A DNA stretch of 64,000 nt from Pseudoglutamicibacter albus (GTDB lineage: Bacteria; Actinomycetota; Actinomycetes; Actinomycetales; Micrococcaceae), in assembly GCF_031458175.1 (NCBI RefSeq), contig NZ_JAVDXX010000001.1, positions 1,054,001 to 1,118,000 of the forward strand, read 5' to 3'. The notes beneath the pieces are model-generated. The model saw nothing but the letters and a program-made list of their open reading frames with translations. It had not been told where the DNA came from and made no database searches. Position numbers and translations under genes: made by a program. The number at the start of each line of letters is the position of its first letter. Position 1 is the stretch's first letter. Below are positions 34,979 to 44,111 of the stretch, piece by piece.

Positions 34979-36112
34979 TTAGGGCTTATCTGTCGAATAG
35001 TGATCGAAACCTAGGTTTTCATCCAGGCGCTGCCCCTCCAGATAAATCCCAGACTGCCGGCCTGCCTGGTTCAGCTGTGTAACCTCGCCGATTCGTACGA
35101 TGCTGACGCCCGGTAGCTGAGGCAACTCCGTTCCGGCGGGCACGGTGAATAAGAGGTTGAACTCCTCTCCTCCGTAGAGAACGTTGTGGCGCGCTTCTGC
35201 GCTCTGCAGGGCCCACGCTTGCCCCAACTGTGCCGCCATCCGTTCAATAGCTGCCTCATCCAGGACCATGTCTACCCCGCTGGCTTCGGCGATGCGCGTG
35301 GCGTCCCGCACTAGACCGTCGGAAACGTCGATGCCGGCGATGCGGTGGCCAGCTGCAGCTAGTGCTGGTCCGAGCTCCAGCGGCGGGGTGGGCATGAAGT
35401 GCGCCTCGAGAGCGCGAGCCAATTCGTCTTCGTCAGGCTGAGCGTGCTGCCTCGGCATGTGCTCTAGGGAAGGCTCTTGTTGCGTTCTGGAGTCCAGGAG
35501 CCGGTTCAGGGCAGTGCCGGATGTGCCTGGCAGCCTGCCTGCGATATAGAGCTGATCCCCTGGCCGGGCCGCGTTGCGGACGATGGGCCGGGCCTTACTA
35601 TCGAGTTCCCCGACCGCAGTGATCGTGATCGAGATCGCTTCAGCAGCAGATACGTCCCCACCGAGTAGTTCCACACCTTCTGCCCCGAGTACCTCGCAGG
35701 CGTCCCGCATGCCTGCGGCGAATTCGCTGGGCCAACTCGCCGCAACATTCTTCGAGAGTGACAGGGACATCAGAAGAAAACGGGCCCGCCCACCCATCGC
35801 GTTAATATCGGAAAGGTTCTGCGCCGCGCACTTGAAACCAAGTAGCCGCGGGGATGTTTCGACACCGCTGGGCCACGCCTGCATAAAGTCTTGGCCTTCA
35901 ACCGAGGTATCCATCGTCAAGACCAGGCGCGCGTTTGCGGCGAGTACGGCGGCGTCATCGCCGTTACCAACAAGCACTGCTCCGCGACCCCGAGCCTCAT
36001 CAGGGCCTTGGACCGCTGAGTTCACGGAGCCCGCTGAGCTAGCGTTGGGCGCGAAGGCGCGGTTGATGGAGGCGATGATGGCTGCCTCGCCTAATCCACT
36101 GACGGTCCCCAC
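34979..36112 (-). CDS. thiL: Thiamine-monophosphate kinase
   Basis: ThiL phosphorylates thiamine monophosphate to thiamine pyrophosphate. The motifs are GNGDDAAVL, LTMDTSVEGQDF, GFKCAAQNLSDINAMGGR, LLGGDVSAA, GIDVSDGLVRDATRI and VLYGGEEFNLLFTV, the usual AIRS/PurM-fold pattern. I prefer the GTG at 36112 (MGTVSGLGEAAIIASI) with AAAGGGA six bases upstream; the longer frame from 36181 adds a Gln/Arg/Lys-rich tail coded by a 12-bp repeat. A Gln/Pro/His-rich loop near residue 225 also looks inserted. thiL is often next to DUF3515 and ddl in relatives, but here it lies 7.5 kb away, next to the tRNA cluster. Confidence 0.9.
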   Translation of the reverse strand: MGTVSGLGEAAIIASINRAFAPNASSAGSVNSAVQGPDEARGRGAVLVGNGDDAAVLAANARLVLTMDTSVEGQDFMQAWPSGVETSPRLLGFKCAAQNLSDINAMGGRARFLLMSLSLSKNVAASWPSEFAAGMRDACEVLGAEGVELLGGDVSAAEAISITITAVGELDSKARPIVRNAARPGDQLYIAGRLPGTSGTALNRLLDSRTQQEPSLEHMPRQHAQPDEDELARALEAHFMPTPPLELGPALAAAGHRIAGIDVSDGLVRDATRIAEASGVDMVLDEAAIERMAAQLGQAWALQSAEARHNVLYGGEEFNLLFTVPAGTELPQLPGVSIVRIGEVTQLNQAGRQSGIYLEGQRLDENLGFDHYSTDKP

Positions 36113-36120
36113 CGGTTTCC

Positions 36121-36168
36121 CTTTCTGCGCACGATTCTGCACCCGTTTCTGCGCACATTTCTGCGCAC
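36121..36168 (-). repeat. 12-bp tandem repeat before thiL
   Basis: Four 12-bp units of the type TTTCTGCGCAC(G/A) start at 36121, 36133, 36145 and 36157. On the minus strand they read as GTGCGCAGAA units. If the ATG at 36181 is used they code for an extra (R/K)AQK-like tail; with the GTG start they are leader sequence. Confidence 0.85.
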
Positions 36169-36195
36169 GTGAATGAGTCACTAGCCAGATTAGGG

Positions 36196-36236
36196 TATAA
36201 AAAATCCCGGTGATGCGATCACCGGGATTTTTCTTG
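36196..36236 (-). terminator. Rho-independent terminator after the tRNA genes
   Basis: A 14-bp stem (36201-36214 with 36218-36231) around a GCG loop has a core of ATCCCGGTGAT / ATCACCGGGAT. On the minus strand it runs into TTTTTTATA. It ends the tRNA transcription unit directly before thiL and has T-runs on both sides. Confidence 0.88.
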
Positions 36237-36238
36237 CG

Positions 36239-36311
36239 TGACCCCAGCGGGATTCGAACCCGCGTTACCGCCGTGAGAGGGCGGCGTACTAGGCCGCTAT
36301 ACGATGGGGCC
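36239..36311 (-). tRNA. tRNA-Glu (CUC)
   Basis: A 73-nt cloverleaf with acceptor stem GGCCCCA / TGGGGTC, anticodon loop CTCTCAC flanked by CCGCC/GGCGG, and T-arm GGGTTCGAATCCC. The anticodon is CUC. No CCA is encoded. It is identical to the copy at 36387-36459. Confidence 0.96.
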
Positions 36312-36386
36312 GCTTTCGCGACACGCTACGCAGATCCTCAATGAATCTGCATCACATATTGAATTAGTGAACCGTGTGTTGCGACG

Positions 36387-36459
36387 TGACCCCAGCGGGA
36401 TTCGAACCCGCGTTACCGCCGTGAGAGGGCGGCGTACTAGGCCGCTATACGATGGGGCC
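36387..36459 (-). tRNA. tRNA-Glu (CUC), second copy
   Basis: The same 73-nt tRNA as at 36239-36311, base for base, separated from it by 75 bp of unrelated sequence. The identity stops at the gene borders, which suggests gene conversion or an old duplication. No CCA is encoded. Confidence 0.96.
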
Positions 36460-36584
36460 AAATGCTACTCCCCATCTCTTTAACCCACTGCTTGCCAGAA
36501 CAAGTACGTGTGGGGTTTAAGGGGAATCGCTGATCTCTTCTGCCGTGAGGGCTACCCGCTTCCATAACAGCGGTGAGATCTTCG

Positions 36585-36656
36585 CTGGGATACCAGGACT
36601 CGAACCTAGAATAACTGAACCAGAATCAGTCGTGTTGCCAATTACACCATATCCCA
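36585..36656 (-). tRNA. tRNA-Gln (CUG)
   Basis: A 72-nt tRNA beginning TGGGATATGG, with anticodon loop TTCTGGT flanked by ACTGA/TCAGT (anticodon CUG), T-arm AGGTTCGAGTCCT and discriminator G73. No CCA is encoded. It lies upstream of both tRNA-Glu genes on the same strand and downstream of gltX. Confidence 0.95.
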
Positions 36657-36681
36657 ATGTGCACTACAGCGTAGCACGATC

Positions 36682-36699
36682 AATATGAATTCTCATATT
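36682..36699. promoter_or_regulatory. Inverted repeat upstream of tRNA-Gln
   Basis: AATATGA-ATTC-TCATATT forms a perfect 7-bp inverted repeat with a 4-bp spacer, in an AT-rich patch 26-44 bp before the 5' end of tRNA-Gln. That is where a promoter for the tRNA unit would be expected, but I cannot assign firm -35 and -10 elements. Confidence 0.4.
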
Positions 36700-36818
36700 C
36701 AATTATGCTTACCCGGTTTTGCGAATCAGTATTCTCAAACTGCTCGCATTCACCGAGTGTTTTTCGTTGCGATCAAATGTTTTCTCGCGACGGCATGCGA
36801 TTGTCTAGCCTACCCGAG

Positions 36819-36853
36819 ACGAGGGAGGAAACCAAATCGGCTTCCTCCCTCGT
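36819..36853 (-). terminator. Hairpin after gltX
   Basis: A perfect 12-bp stem (ACGAGGGAGGAA with TTCCTCCCTCGT) around an 11-nt loop lies 26 bp past the gltX stop. No T-run follows on the minus strand, so termination may be partial and the tRNA genes could be read from gltX. Confidence 0.55.
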
Positions 36854-36878
36854 GTCGAACGCCACATTAACGCCGGGT

Positions 36879-38390
36879 TTACTCCGCGTGGTTCTCGCGG
36901 AATGCACGCAGCCGCGCCAGGGTTGATTCTTTACCCAGAATTTCGAGGGATTCGAACAGTGGCGGGGACACCCGATGCCCGGAAACAGCGGTGCGGACCG
37001 GGCCGAACGCTAGGCGTGGCTTGAGCCCAAGGCCATCAATGAGGCTTTCCCGCAGGGCTTGCTCGATGTTGTCTACCGTGAACTCGGAGACCTTCTCGAG
37101 CGCGTCCGCTGCAACGTCGATGACCTCGCCCAGGTTCTCTGGCATGCGCTTGAGGGCGTCGTCATCCATCGTGATCTCAGCGTCTGGCTTGAACAGGAAG
37201 TCCAGCATCTTAGGCGCCTCGCCCAACAGTTGCATGCGTTCCTGGACCAGAGGCGCCGCCGCTTCAAGGATGCGCTGTTCGTCTTGTGTCAGCGGGTCCG
37301 AGACAAGCTCAGCGTCTCGCAGGTACGGGATCAAACGTTCAATGAAAACTTCAGGCGAAAGCCTACGGATGTGCGTTCCGTTGATGGCTTCGGCTTTCTT
37401 GACGTCAAAGCGGGCAGGGTTGGGCTGTACATCCTTGATGTCAAAGGCCTTGACCATCTCCTCCGTCGTGAAGATGTCCTCATCCCCGGAGATCGCCCAC
37501 CCCAGCAACGCGAGATAGTTGACGAGGCCTTCCTTGATGAAGCCGGCGTCGCGCAGGTTGAACAGCGATGATTCCGGGTCACGCTTGGACAGCTTCTTAT
37601 TGCCCTGCCCCATGACGTATGGCATGTGGCCGAAACGCGGCAGGTATTCAGCGATCCCCAGCTCAATCAGCGCGCGGTAGAGCGCGATCTGACGTGGGGT
37701 CGAGGACAAGATATCTTCGCCGCGCAGAACGTGCGTGACACCCATGAGCGCGTCATCAACCGGGTTGACCAGCGTATACAGAGGCGCGCCGTTGGCGCGG
37801 GCCACCACGAAGTCAGGAACCGAACCGGCTGGGAACGTGATCTCACCGCGGATGAGGTCCTCGAACGTAATGTCCTCGTCCGGCATCCGCAGACGGAACA
37901 CGGGCTTGCGGCCCTCGTCACGGAAGGCTTGCTTCTGTTCCTCGGTGAGGTCGCGATCGTAGTTGTCATAGCCTAACTGGACGTCCTGCCCAGCTGCCTG
38001 GCGGCGTGCCTTGACTTCCTCCGGGGTCGAGAAGTCCTCATACACGTATCCGCCGTCGATCAGCTTGCGCAGAATATCAGCGTAAATATCCATGCGCTGG
38101 GACTGGCGGTACGGCTCTTGCGGCCCGCCCACGCAGATGCCTTCGTCCCAGTCGATCCCGAGCCACTCCATCGCGTCGATGACCTGGTTGAAAGACTCTT
38201 CAGAGTCGCGCGCGGCATCCGTGTCCTCGATGCGGAAAATCAGGGTTCCGCCCGTGTGGCGCGCATAAGCCCAGTTGAACAGGGCGGTGCGGACCATACC
38301 GACGTGCGGGGTGCCGGTGGGTGAAGGGCAGAAACGAACGCGAACAGGAGTTGAATCGGAAACCGTAGGAAGCGACGCAGTAAAGCTCAT
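36879..38390 (-). CDS. gltX: Glutamyl-tRNA synthetase
   Basis: GltX charges tRNA-Glu; in actinobacteria lacking GlnRS the non-discriminating form also charges tRNA-Gln, which GatCAB then amidates. The 503-aa class I synthetase has the HIGH-equivalent [33 protein letters not shown], a KMSKS-equivalent [14 protein letters not shown] and a C-terminal anticodon-binding part. It lies upstream of tRNA-Gln and two tRNA-Glu genes on the same strand. Whether the enzyme is non-discriminating cannot be proved from these motifs. Confidence 0.95.
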   Translation of the reverse strand: MSFTASLPTVSDSTPVRVRFCPSPTGTPHVGMVRTALFNWAYARHTGGTLIFRIEDTDAARDSEESFNQVIDAMEWLGIDWDEGICVGGPQEPYRQSQRMDIYADILRKLIDGGYVYEDFSTPEEVKARRQAAGQDVQLGYDNYDRDLTEEQKQAFRDEGRKPVFRLRMPDEDITFEDLIRGEITFPAGSVPDFVVARANGAPLYTLVNPVDDALMGVTHVLRGEDILSSTPRQIALYRALIELGIAEYLPRFGHMPYVMGQGNKKLSKRDPESSLFNLRDAGFIKEGLVNYLALLGWAISGDEDIFTTEEMVKAFDIKDVQPNPARFDVKKAEAINGTHIRRLSPEVFIERLIPYLRDAELVSDPLTQDEQRILEAAAPLVQERMQLLGEAPKMLDFLFKPDAEITMDDDALKRMPENLGEVIDVAADALEKVSEFTVDNIEQALRESLIDGLGLKPRLAFGPVRTAVSGHRVSPPLFESLEILGKESTLARLRAFRENHAE

Positions 38391-38483
38391 GATCCTTTAT
38401 CTTAGTAGGTCGTTATCAACGATGAGGGCAACCAACAATGACGGCAAGCAACGATGCGGGGCCGCCAACCGAGCGGTTGCCGG

Positions 38484-39242
38484 CTACATCACGCGATTCG
38501 ATAGCGTGCCGATGCCTTCGATGGTGACTTCAACAGTCTGTCCTTCCTGCAGCAGCCCAACGCCTGCCGGGGTTCCGGTGAGCAGCACATCGCCTGGAAG
38601 CAGCGTGAACGCTTCGGAGGCTTGCGCGATCAGGCCCGCGACCTGGGTCAGCATGTCACGGGTATTGCCGTCTTGGACCGTCTCGCCATCAACTGCGGTG
38701 GTGATCGCCAACGCATCAGGGTCCAATTCGGTCTCGATCCACGGACCCAATGGAACCGACCCGTCGAAGCCTTTAGCGCGGGACCATTGACCATCGTTGC
38801 GTTGGGCGTCCCTCGCGGTGAGGTCATTGGCGATCGTGTACCCGAACACGACCTCGTGGGCGTTCTCCGGCGGGACGTCTTTACAGATACGGCCGATCAC
38901 AACAGCGAGCTCCCCCTCATAGGAGATCTCGTCGGAGAAGTCCGGGAACCGGATGGGCTCCCCCGGCCCCAAAACCGCGGTGTTCGGGATCAGGAACATG
39001 ACTGGCCGGGCGGGCGCTTCCCCACCCATCTCGCGTGCGTGCTCGGCATAGTTTTTGCCGAAACCCACGACCTTGGAACGCGGGATGATCGGTGCGACTA
39101 AACGCACATCATCTAATGCGTGCACGGTCTGGGTTGGTTGGACGCCGTGGAAGAACGGGTCACCAGCTAACTCGATAACCTGCTCGTCTTCTACGAGTCC
39201 ATAGAACGGATCATCATCAATGACACAACGGGCAATACGCAT
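38484..39242 (-). CDS. Fumarylacetoacetate hydrolase family protein
   Basis: Members of this family hydrolyse or decarboxylate acylpyruvates and related beta-diketo acids. The 252-aa protein carries the metal-binding residues of the fold in ISYEGELAVVIG (two Glu) and YTIANDLTARDAQ (Asp), with KGFDGSVPLGPW and LLTGTPAGVG downstream. A short N-terminal domain precedes the catalytic part, as in FAHD1-like proteins. It lies 93 bp upstream of gltX on the same strand, with no functional link evident; many actinobacteria have the same pair. The substrate is unknown. Confidence 0.9.
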   Translation of the reverse strand: MRIARCVIDDDPFYGLVEDEQVIELAGDPFFHGVQPTQTVHALDDVRLVAPIIPRSKVVGFGKNYAEHAREMGGEAPARPVMFLIPNTAVLGPGEPIRFPDFSDEISYEGELAVVIGRICKDVPPENAHEVVFGYTIANDLTARDAQRNDGQWSRAKGFDGSVPLGPWIETELDPDALAITTAVDGETVQDGNTRDMLTQVAGLIAQASEAFTLLPGDVLLTGTPAGVGLLQEGQTVEVTIEGIGTLSNRVM

Positions 39243-39305
39243 GAAACCAGCCTACTGGGTCTACTGGAGCTCAGTTGGGTGCGGGGATGTCAAGGGGCTG
39301 CGCGG

Positions 39306-40388
39306 TCAGGCGAGCTGGTGCAGCCATCCGCGTGTGTCATCGACCGCACCGGTCTGTACACCGAGGAGGTCGTGGCGGATTGTTGCCCACACGCCATCGT
39401 GCTTCACTTCCGGCATCGTGAGGGTCATGTCACGGCCGCGTAGCTGCGAGATCGGTGTGATGACTGCGGCGGTTCCGCACGCGAAGACTTCATCGAGGTT
39501 GCCTTCATCGAGGCGTTGTTTCCACTCACCGAGTGTGAAGGTGCGTTCCTCGACAGCCAGGCCCTTCTCTTGTGCGAGCTCAAGCACTGAGGAGCGCGTG
39601 ACGCCGTGTAGGATTGTGCCGTCCAACGCTGGGGTGACTAGAGTCTTGCCGTTATCGATCACGAAGAACACGTTCATGCCGCCGAGTTCCTGGACCGCGT
39701 GATCGTTTGTTGGGTCGGTGAAGATGACCTGTTGGCAGTCGTTGGCTTCAGCTTCGAGTTGGGCGATGAGCGAGGCCGCATAGTTGCCGCCGCACTTGGC
39801 TTCGCCGGTGCCTCCGTGGCCTGCGCGGGCATAGGTTTCAGAGAGCCAAATCTGAACCGGTTTAAGCTCGCCGCCAAAGTAGTTACCGGCAGGTGAGGCG
39901 ATCACGCGGAACTCATAACGATGCGATGGCCGCACCCCCAGGAACGCTTCGGTTGCGATCATGAACGGTCGCAAGTACAGCGATTCGCCGTCACCGTCTG
40001 GGATCCACGCCTCATCAGCGCTCACAAGTTCCTTGATCGCCTGCAGGAAGACGTCTACCGGCAGTTCGGGCATTCCCAAACGGACCGCTGAGCGGTTCAG
40101 ACGGCGTGCGTTGGATTCGGGACGGAAGCTGTACGCTCCGCCATCCTTGTGGCGGTAGGCTTTGAGCCCTTCGAAGATTTCTTGGCCGTAGTGCAGAACA
40201 GCGGCGGCCGGGTTAAGTGTGACCGGGCCATATGGAACTACCCGCGCGCTGTGCCAGCCCTTGTCAATATCCCAGTCGATAATGACTTGGTGGTCCGTGT
40301 AGTGGGTTCCGAAACCTGGGTCTTGCAGGATCTTTGCGCGTTCCTCGTCCGAGGTCGGGTTGGTCGTGAGCGTGCGGGTGAATTCCAC
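39306..40388 (-). CDS. ilvE: Branched-chain amino acid aminotransferase
   Basis: IlvE performs the last step of valine, leucine and isoleucine synthesis. It is a fold-type IV PLP enzyme with GFGTHYTDHQVIIDWD near the N terminus, EIFEGLKAYRHKDGG, RPFMIAT, the PLP lysine in GEAKCGGNYAASL, and DGTILHGVTRSSVLELA. I start at the GTG at 40388 (MEFTRTLTTNPTSDEERAKIL), with TGGAG eight bases upstream and a family-like N terminus; this gives 360 aa. ATGs at 40424 and 40475 would add a non-conserved leader. It is followed on the same strand by the FAH-family gene after 63 bp. Confidence 0.93.
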   Translation of the reverse strand: MEFTRTLTTNPTSDEERAKILQDPGFGTHYTDHQVIIDWDIDKGWHSARVVPYGPVTLNPAAAVLHYGQEIFEGLKAYRHKDGGAYSFRPESNARRLNRSAVRLGMPELPVDVFLQAIKELVSADEAWIPDGDGESLYLRPFMIATEAFLGVRPSHRYEFRVIASPAGNYFGGELKPVQIWLSETYARAGHGGTGEAKCGGNYAASLIAQLEAEANDCQQVIFTDPTNDHAVQELGGMNVFFVIDNGKTLVTPALDGTILHGVTRSSVLELAQEKGLAVEERTFTLGEWKQRLDEGNLDEVFACGTAAVITPISQLRGRDMTLTMPEVKHDGVWATIRHDLLGVQTGAVDDTRGWLHQLA

Positions 40389-40564
40389 TGTTATGCTCCA
40401 GTTCCGATACGTTTCGCCGCTCATGGTGGCGGCTCGTGATGTGTTTGTGCGGCGACACAGACGCTGAGTCTGCATGCACCTGTAGGTAACCCCTTTAGGT
40501 AACCCTAGTCCCGCGCCTACCCTATGCGGTAGAGCAAGACCGATGATGGGAGTTTGAGGCCGCG

Positions 40565-41641
40565 CTATGCGCTCAGCTGCGCGATGATCGCATCGCCGAT
40601 TTCGGTTGTGGCTCGCTGCGGCGCGGCGGGCGCATCAACGAGTGCCGCGAGGTCGCGTTCGACTGCCGCTTCGATCGCGTCGGCTTGCTCGCATAGCCCT
40701 ACGTGGCGCAACAGGAGTGCACCGGAGAGGATCGCGGCGGTCGGGTCCGCGATGTTCTTTCCTGCGATGTCTGGCGCGGATCCGTGGACTGGCTCGAACA
40801 TCGACGGCGCGGTTCCATCCACGTTGATGTTGCCGGAGGAGGCGAGCCCGATGCCGCCGGTGACGGCTCCTGCGAGGTCGGTGAGGATGTCGCCAAAGAG
40901 GTTATCGGTCACGATCACATCAAAGCGGGCTGGGTCTGTGACCATGAAGATGGTTGCCGCGTCGACGTGCAGGTAGTCCACGGTGACGTCTGGATAGTTC
41001 GTGGCTTCTTCGTTGACGATGCGGTTCCAGAGCTTGCCGGCGTTGACCAAAACATTGTGTTTGTGGACCAGCGTGAGTTTCTTGCGGCGTGCGTTGGCGC
41101 GTTGGAAGGCGTCGCGGACTACGCGGCGGACGCCGTGGGCCGTGTTGATGGATACTTCGGTTGCGATCTCGTGTTCGGTTCCCGTTTTGAATTGGCCGCC
41201 GTTACCTGCATAGAGGCCTTCGGTTCCTTCGCGGACCACAACAAAGTCGATCTGGCCGGGTTCGCTCAGTGGGCTCACGGAGCCTGGGAAGAGCCTGGAT
41301 GGGCGCAGGTTCACGGCATGATCGAAGGCGAATCGAAGCTTGAGCAGGATCTCGCGCTCGAGGATGCCTGATGGGATCCGTTCGTCATTGGGGGCGGCAC
41401 CTACCGCGCCGAAGAGGATCGCTTGGTGCTCACGGAGTTGCTCGAGGGTTTCCGTGGTGAGGGTTTCTCCGGTTTCGAGCCAGTGTTCGGCGCCGAGGTT
41501 GTATTCGGTGGTCGCTACGTCAACATCGGTGTTCTCCAGCGATGCCATGATGACTCTGAGGGCTTGGCTAATAACTTCGGGGCCGATGCCGTCGCCGGGG
41601 ATCACTGCCAAATCAAGTGTGCGCGTCATGGTTTCCACCAT
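40565..41641 (-). CDS. leuB: 3-isopropylmalate dehydrogenase
   Basis: LeuB oxidises and decarboxylates 3-isopropylmalate in leucine synthesis. The 358-aa protein shows [31 protein letters not shown], the catalytic Lys/Tyr/Asp segments, [29 protein letters not shown], and [32 protein letters not shown] lies close before the ATG at 41641; an alternative ATG four codons later (41629) is also possible. It is upstream of ilvE on the same strand, with about 175 bp between them. Confidence 0.94.
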   Translation of the reverse strand: MVETMTRTLDLAVIPGDGIGPEVISQALRVIMASLENTDVDVATTEYNLGAEHWLETGETLTTETLEQLREHQAILFGAVGAAPNDERIPSGILEREILLKLRFAFDHAVNLRPSRLFPGSVSPLSEPGQIDFVVVREGTEGLYAGNGGQFKTGTEHEIATEVSINTAHGVRRVVRDAFQRANARRKKLTLVHKHNVLVNAGKLWNRIVNEEATNYPDVTVDYLHVDAATIFMVTDPARFDVIVTDNLFGDILTDLAGAVTGGIGLASSGNINVDGTAPSMFEPVHGSAPDIAGKNIADPTAAILSGALLLRHVGLCEQADAIEAAVERDLAALVDAPAAPQRATTEIGDAIIAQLSA

Positions 41642-41806
41642 ACGCCCTCGTCCACAATATGAGCCAACATCCCACTATGTGGGACGTGTTTATGACGGCC
41701 TCGGCACGGCACGGCTATGCGCCCAAGCACCGTCGCTCCGTGGCGCCGCCGCGCGTCATACCCTGGTCGCAGTCAAAAGTGCCTCTTACTCATTAGAGTG
41801 TGGTGT

Positions 41807-43210
41807 ATGGCCCAGACCGCTAACACTCGCCCAGGCAGGATAAGGCGCACGGAAACGTGGATCCGCACACATCCGGTGAGGATCGATATGATGCAAGCCG
41901 CCTGCATGGCCCTGTTCGTCAGCTTCATCTTCTGGGCGGCGGGTCCTCTCCCGCTGGGCCCGCACATGCCAGACCCAGAAAGCGGTGAATACCTTCAGGG
42001 GGCACCTGCGCTGCCATTCTGGCCGCTATTCCCCTATGCCGTGCGTCGCGCCACCGTACTCCTGGTGGGGCTAGTGTTGTGCGCTGCATGGGCTATTCGC
42101 CGCTATAAACCTGGCGCTGCGCTGGTGACCGCGGTGATCGCATGCCTTGTGCAAGTGTGCGTTGTCGCCGACCGGTCCCCCATGCTGATCCTCGTGCCTC
42201 CCATTATTTATTCTTCTGCCGCGCACGGGAGCCGTTGGGTCTCGAACACAGCTTTGGTTGCGGGGCTCCTCGGTTCCATTGTGGCAGTCGTGTTCTTCAT
42301 GACACACGACGTGGAGTATCGGTCTGCCTTGGACTACGCGGCAGCGCTGATTGGGCATTGGCTCGTCGTGGCGGTCGCGTGGCTTCTCGGTCGCCTATCT
42401 TTCGAACGGCGCGCACGTTTCGAAGCTGAAAAGCTGCGGATGAAGAGGCTCATCGACGAGCAGATCAGGGAGCGTGAATTCGCTGCAGCGGATGAGCGGC
42501 GTCGTATCGCTCGGGAGATGCACGATGTGGTGGCTCATTCGCTCTCGGTCATCGTGACTCAGGCAGACGGCGGCCGATATGCGGCCGTCCAGCGTCCGGA
42601 AGTAGCGTGCGAGGTTTTGGAGACGATCTCTCAAACGGGACGTGAAGCGTTGACCGAGATGCGCTCACTATTGGGGGTTTTGAGGGATGAGGGCGATGAG
42701 GCCCGCAGAGCCCCCGCCCCTGGTTTTGATCGGCTTGATGAACTCGCCTACACCGCGAGCGCAAGTGGTATTGAGACCTCGATTGAGTGGAAGCACTCCC
42801 CTGCCGGTACGTTGCCTCCCGGTGCTGAGTTGGCGGTGTATCGGATTGTTCAAGAGGCGTTGACAAATGTTCGTAAGCACGCGGTTGCGCCTACGCGTAC
42901 GGATGTTGTTCTGACGTGGATGGCCGGTGGGCTTGCGGTGACGGTGGCGAATGATTCGCTGCCACCGAGAGGTCCTCAGGCCCAAGGTGCTTCTCAGACG
43001 CAGGGTGTTGCCAGCGCAGATGCTTCAGATGCCCCGCCTCCGGTGACTGTTGGGGTTGCCGCCGCATTGCCATCGAGTGGACGCGGACAGGTTGGTATGC
43101 GCGAGCGGGCTGAGCTGTATGGGGGTAAGGTTGCTTTCTCGGTTTTGCCGGGGGGCTATCAGGTGTATGCGTTCATCCCGTATGCCTCGGATGAGCTTGC
43201 TAGTGCGTGA
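41807..43210 (+). CDS. Sensor histidine kinase (NarL/DesK family)
   Basis: This 467-aa kinase has five or so membrane segments (about 25-190) with short loops and no large sensor domain. Then come a HisKA_3 dimerisation domain, RRRIAREMHDVVAHSLSVI (phospho-acceptor His), and a HATPase_c domain with VYRIVQEALTNVRKHA (N-box) and GRGQVGMRERAELYGGKV (G-box). An extra loop of about 40 residues separates the N and G boxes, made in part of six-residue units (PQAQGA, SQTQGV). The ATG at 41807 has GAGTGTGG upstream. It pairs with the regulator encoded next; the small sensor suggests detection of membrane or wall stress (inference). Confidence 0.9.
   Translation: MAQTANTRPGRIRRTETWIRTHPVRIDMMQAACMALFVSFIFWAAGPLPLGPHMPDPESGEYLQGAPALPFWPLFPYAVRRATVLLVGLVLCAAWAIRRYKPGAALVTAVIACLVQVCVVADRSPMLILVPPIIYSSAAHGSRWVSNTALVAGLLGSIVAVVFFMTHDVEYRSALDYAAALIGHWLVVAVAWLLGRLSFERRARFEAEKLRMKRLIDEQIREREFAAADERRRIAREMHDVVAHSLSVIVTQADGGRYAAVQRPEVACEVLETISQTGREALTEMRSLLGVLRDEGDEARRAPAPGFDRLDELAYTASASGIETSIEWKHSPAGTLPPGAELAVYRIVQEALTNVRKHAVAPTRTDVVLTWMAGGLAVTVANDSLPPRGPQAQGASQTQGVASADASDAPPPVTVGVAAALPSSGRGQVGMRERAELYGGKVAFSVLPGGYQVYAFIPYASDELASA
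42974..43009 (+). repeat. 18-bp repeat inside the histidine kinase gene
   Basis: Two 18-bp units (CCTCAGGCCCAAGGTGCT and TCTCAGACGCAGGGTGTT) are adjacent, with a third more decayed copy after them. They encode six-residue Gln/Ala/Gly units in the loop between ATP-binding boxes. The frame is kept. Confidence 0.65.
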
Positions 43211-43298
43211 GCACGCCATCCTTGAATCAATAAGTCGTTAGGTATGAAAGTGATTGAGCCGGGCTTGGGCTTGGAAGGTTGTGGGTTTGGAGGGTTCC

Positions 43299-43997
43299 AT
43301 GGAGCGGATTAAGGTTGCGCTGGTTGATGATCAGCAGTTGGTGCGTTCTGGTTTTCGAATGTTGATTGATTCGCAGCCTGATTTGTGTGTTATTGCGGAG
43401 GCCTCTGATGGTCTTGCGGTGTGCAGGCCGCCGGCAAGTGGAGCCTCCGTTGGTGATGCGGATGTTGTTTTGATGGATATCCGTATGCCTGGAATGGATG
43501 GGATTGCCGCGACCACGCAGTTGCTTTCAGATGCGGCTCGGCGTGGTGTGGAGGCCCCGCGGGTTTTGATTCTGACGACGTTTGATTTGGATGAGTACGT
43601 TCTTGATGCGATTTCGGCTGGCGCTGCCGGGTTCTTACTCAAGGATGTTCCTCCGGAGGATCTGCTGGAGGCGATCCGCACTGTGTTCCATGGTGGTGCG
43701 GTGGTTGCGCCGAGTTCTACTAAGCGGCTTCTGGACCATATGGCGCCTCTTTTGCGTTCTCAGGCTCAACAAGACGGGGCGTCGGCTCAGGACCTTCTGG
43801 AGCTTCTGACGGCGCGGGAGGCTGAGGTTTTCAAGCTCATGGCTGAGGGTTTCTCTAACACGGAGATCGCTGAGCAGCTGTGTTTGTCTGAGGCCACCGT
43901 CAAGACACACGTGGGCCGCGTTTTGTCCAAGCTTGAGGTCCGTGACCGCGTTCAGGCTGTCGTCCTTGCGTATAAAACAGGCGTCGTGACCCCTTAA
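43299..43997 (+). CDS. NarL/LuxR-type response regulator
   Basis: This 232-aa regulator has a receiver domain (IKVALVDDQQLVRSGFRML, phospho-acceptor Asp in VVLMDIRMPGMDG, and Lys in FLLKDVPPEDLLEAIR) and a C-terminal LuxR helix-turn-helix (LTAREAEVFKLMAEGFSNTEIAEQL, VKTHVGRVLSKL). The receiver has a short extra loop (PPASGASVGDA). I use the ATG at 43299, with GGAGGG five bases upstream, rather than the longer frame from 43254. It lies 88 bp after its kinase. The adjacent ABC exporter is the most likely target (inference). Confidence 0.93.
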   Translation: MERIKVALVDDQQLVRSGFRMLIDSQPDLCVIAEASDGLAVCRPPASGASVGDADVVLMDIRMPGMDGIAATTQLLSDAARRGVEAPRVLILTTFDLDEYVLDAISAGAAGFLLKDVPPEDLLEAIRTVFHGGAVVAPSSTKRLLDHMAPLLRSQAQQDGASAQDLLELLTAREAEVFKLMAEGFSNTEIAEQLCLSEATVKTHVGRVLSKLEVRDRVQAVVLAYKTGVVTP

Positions 43998-44020
43998 GCA
44001 GGTCATCTGTTGCCGCTTCG

Positions 44021-44061
44021 AGGCCATGTCATACCTGAGTATGACATGGCCTTGCGTTTTT
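44021..44061 (+). terminator. Rho-independent terminator after the two-component genes
   Basis: A perfect 14-bp stem, AGGCCATGTCATAC with GTATGACATGGCCT, closes a CTGA loop and is followed by TGCGTTTTT. It ends 51 bp before the ABC ATPase start, so the exporter genes probably have their own promoter. Confidence 0.82.
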
Positions 44062-44111
44062 CCATCCTGGTGGTCGATGATCACAGATCGCGTGGAAATT
44101 ACTGTAGAAGC

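Noticed and set aside
36239-36459. The repeated tRNA-Glu as an integration (att) site or CRISPR-like repeat
   Set aside because: The two copies are whole functional tRNA genes, the 75-bp gap holds no integrase or cargo, and identity ends at the tRNA borders.
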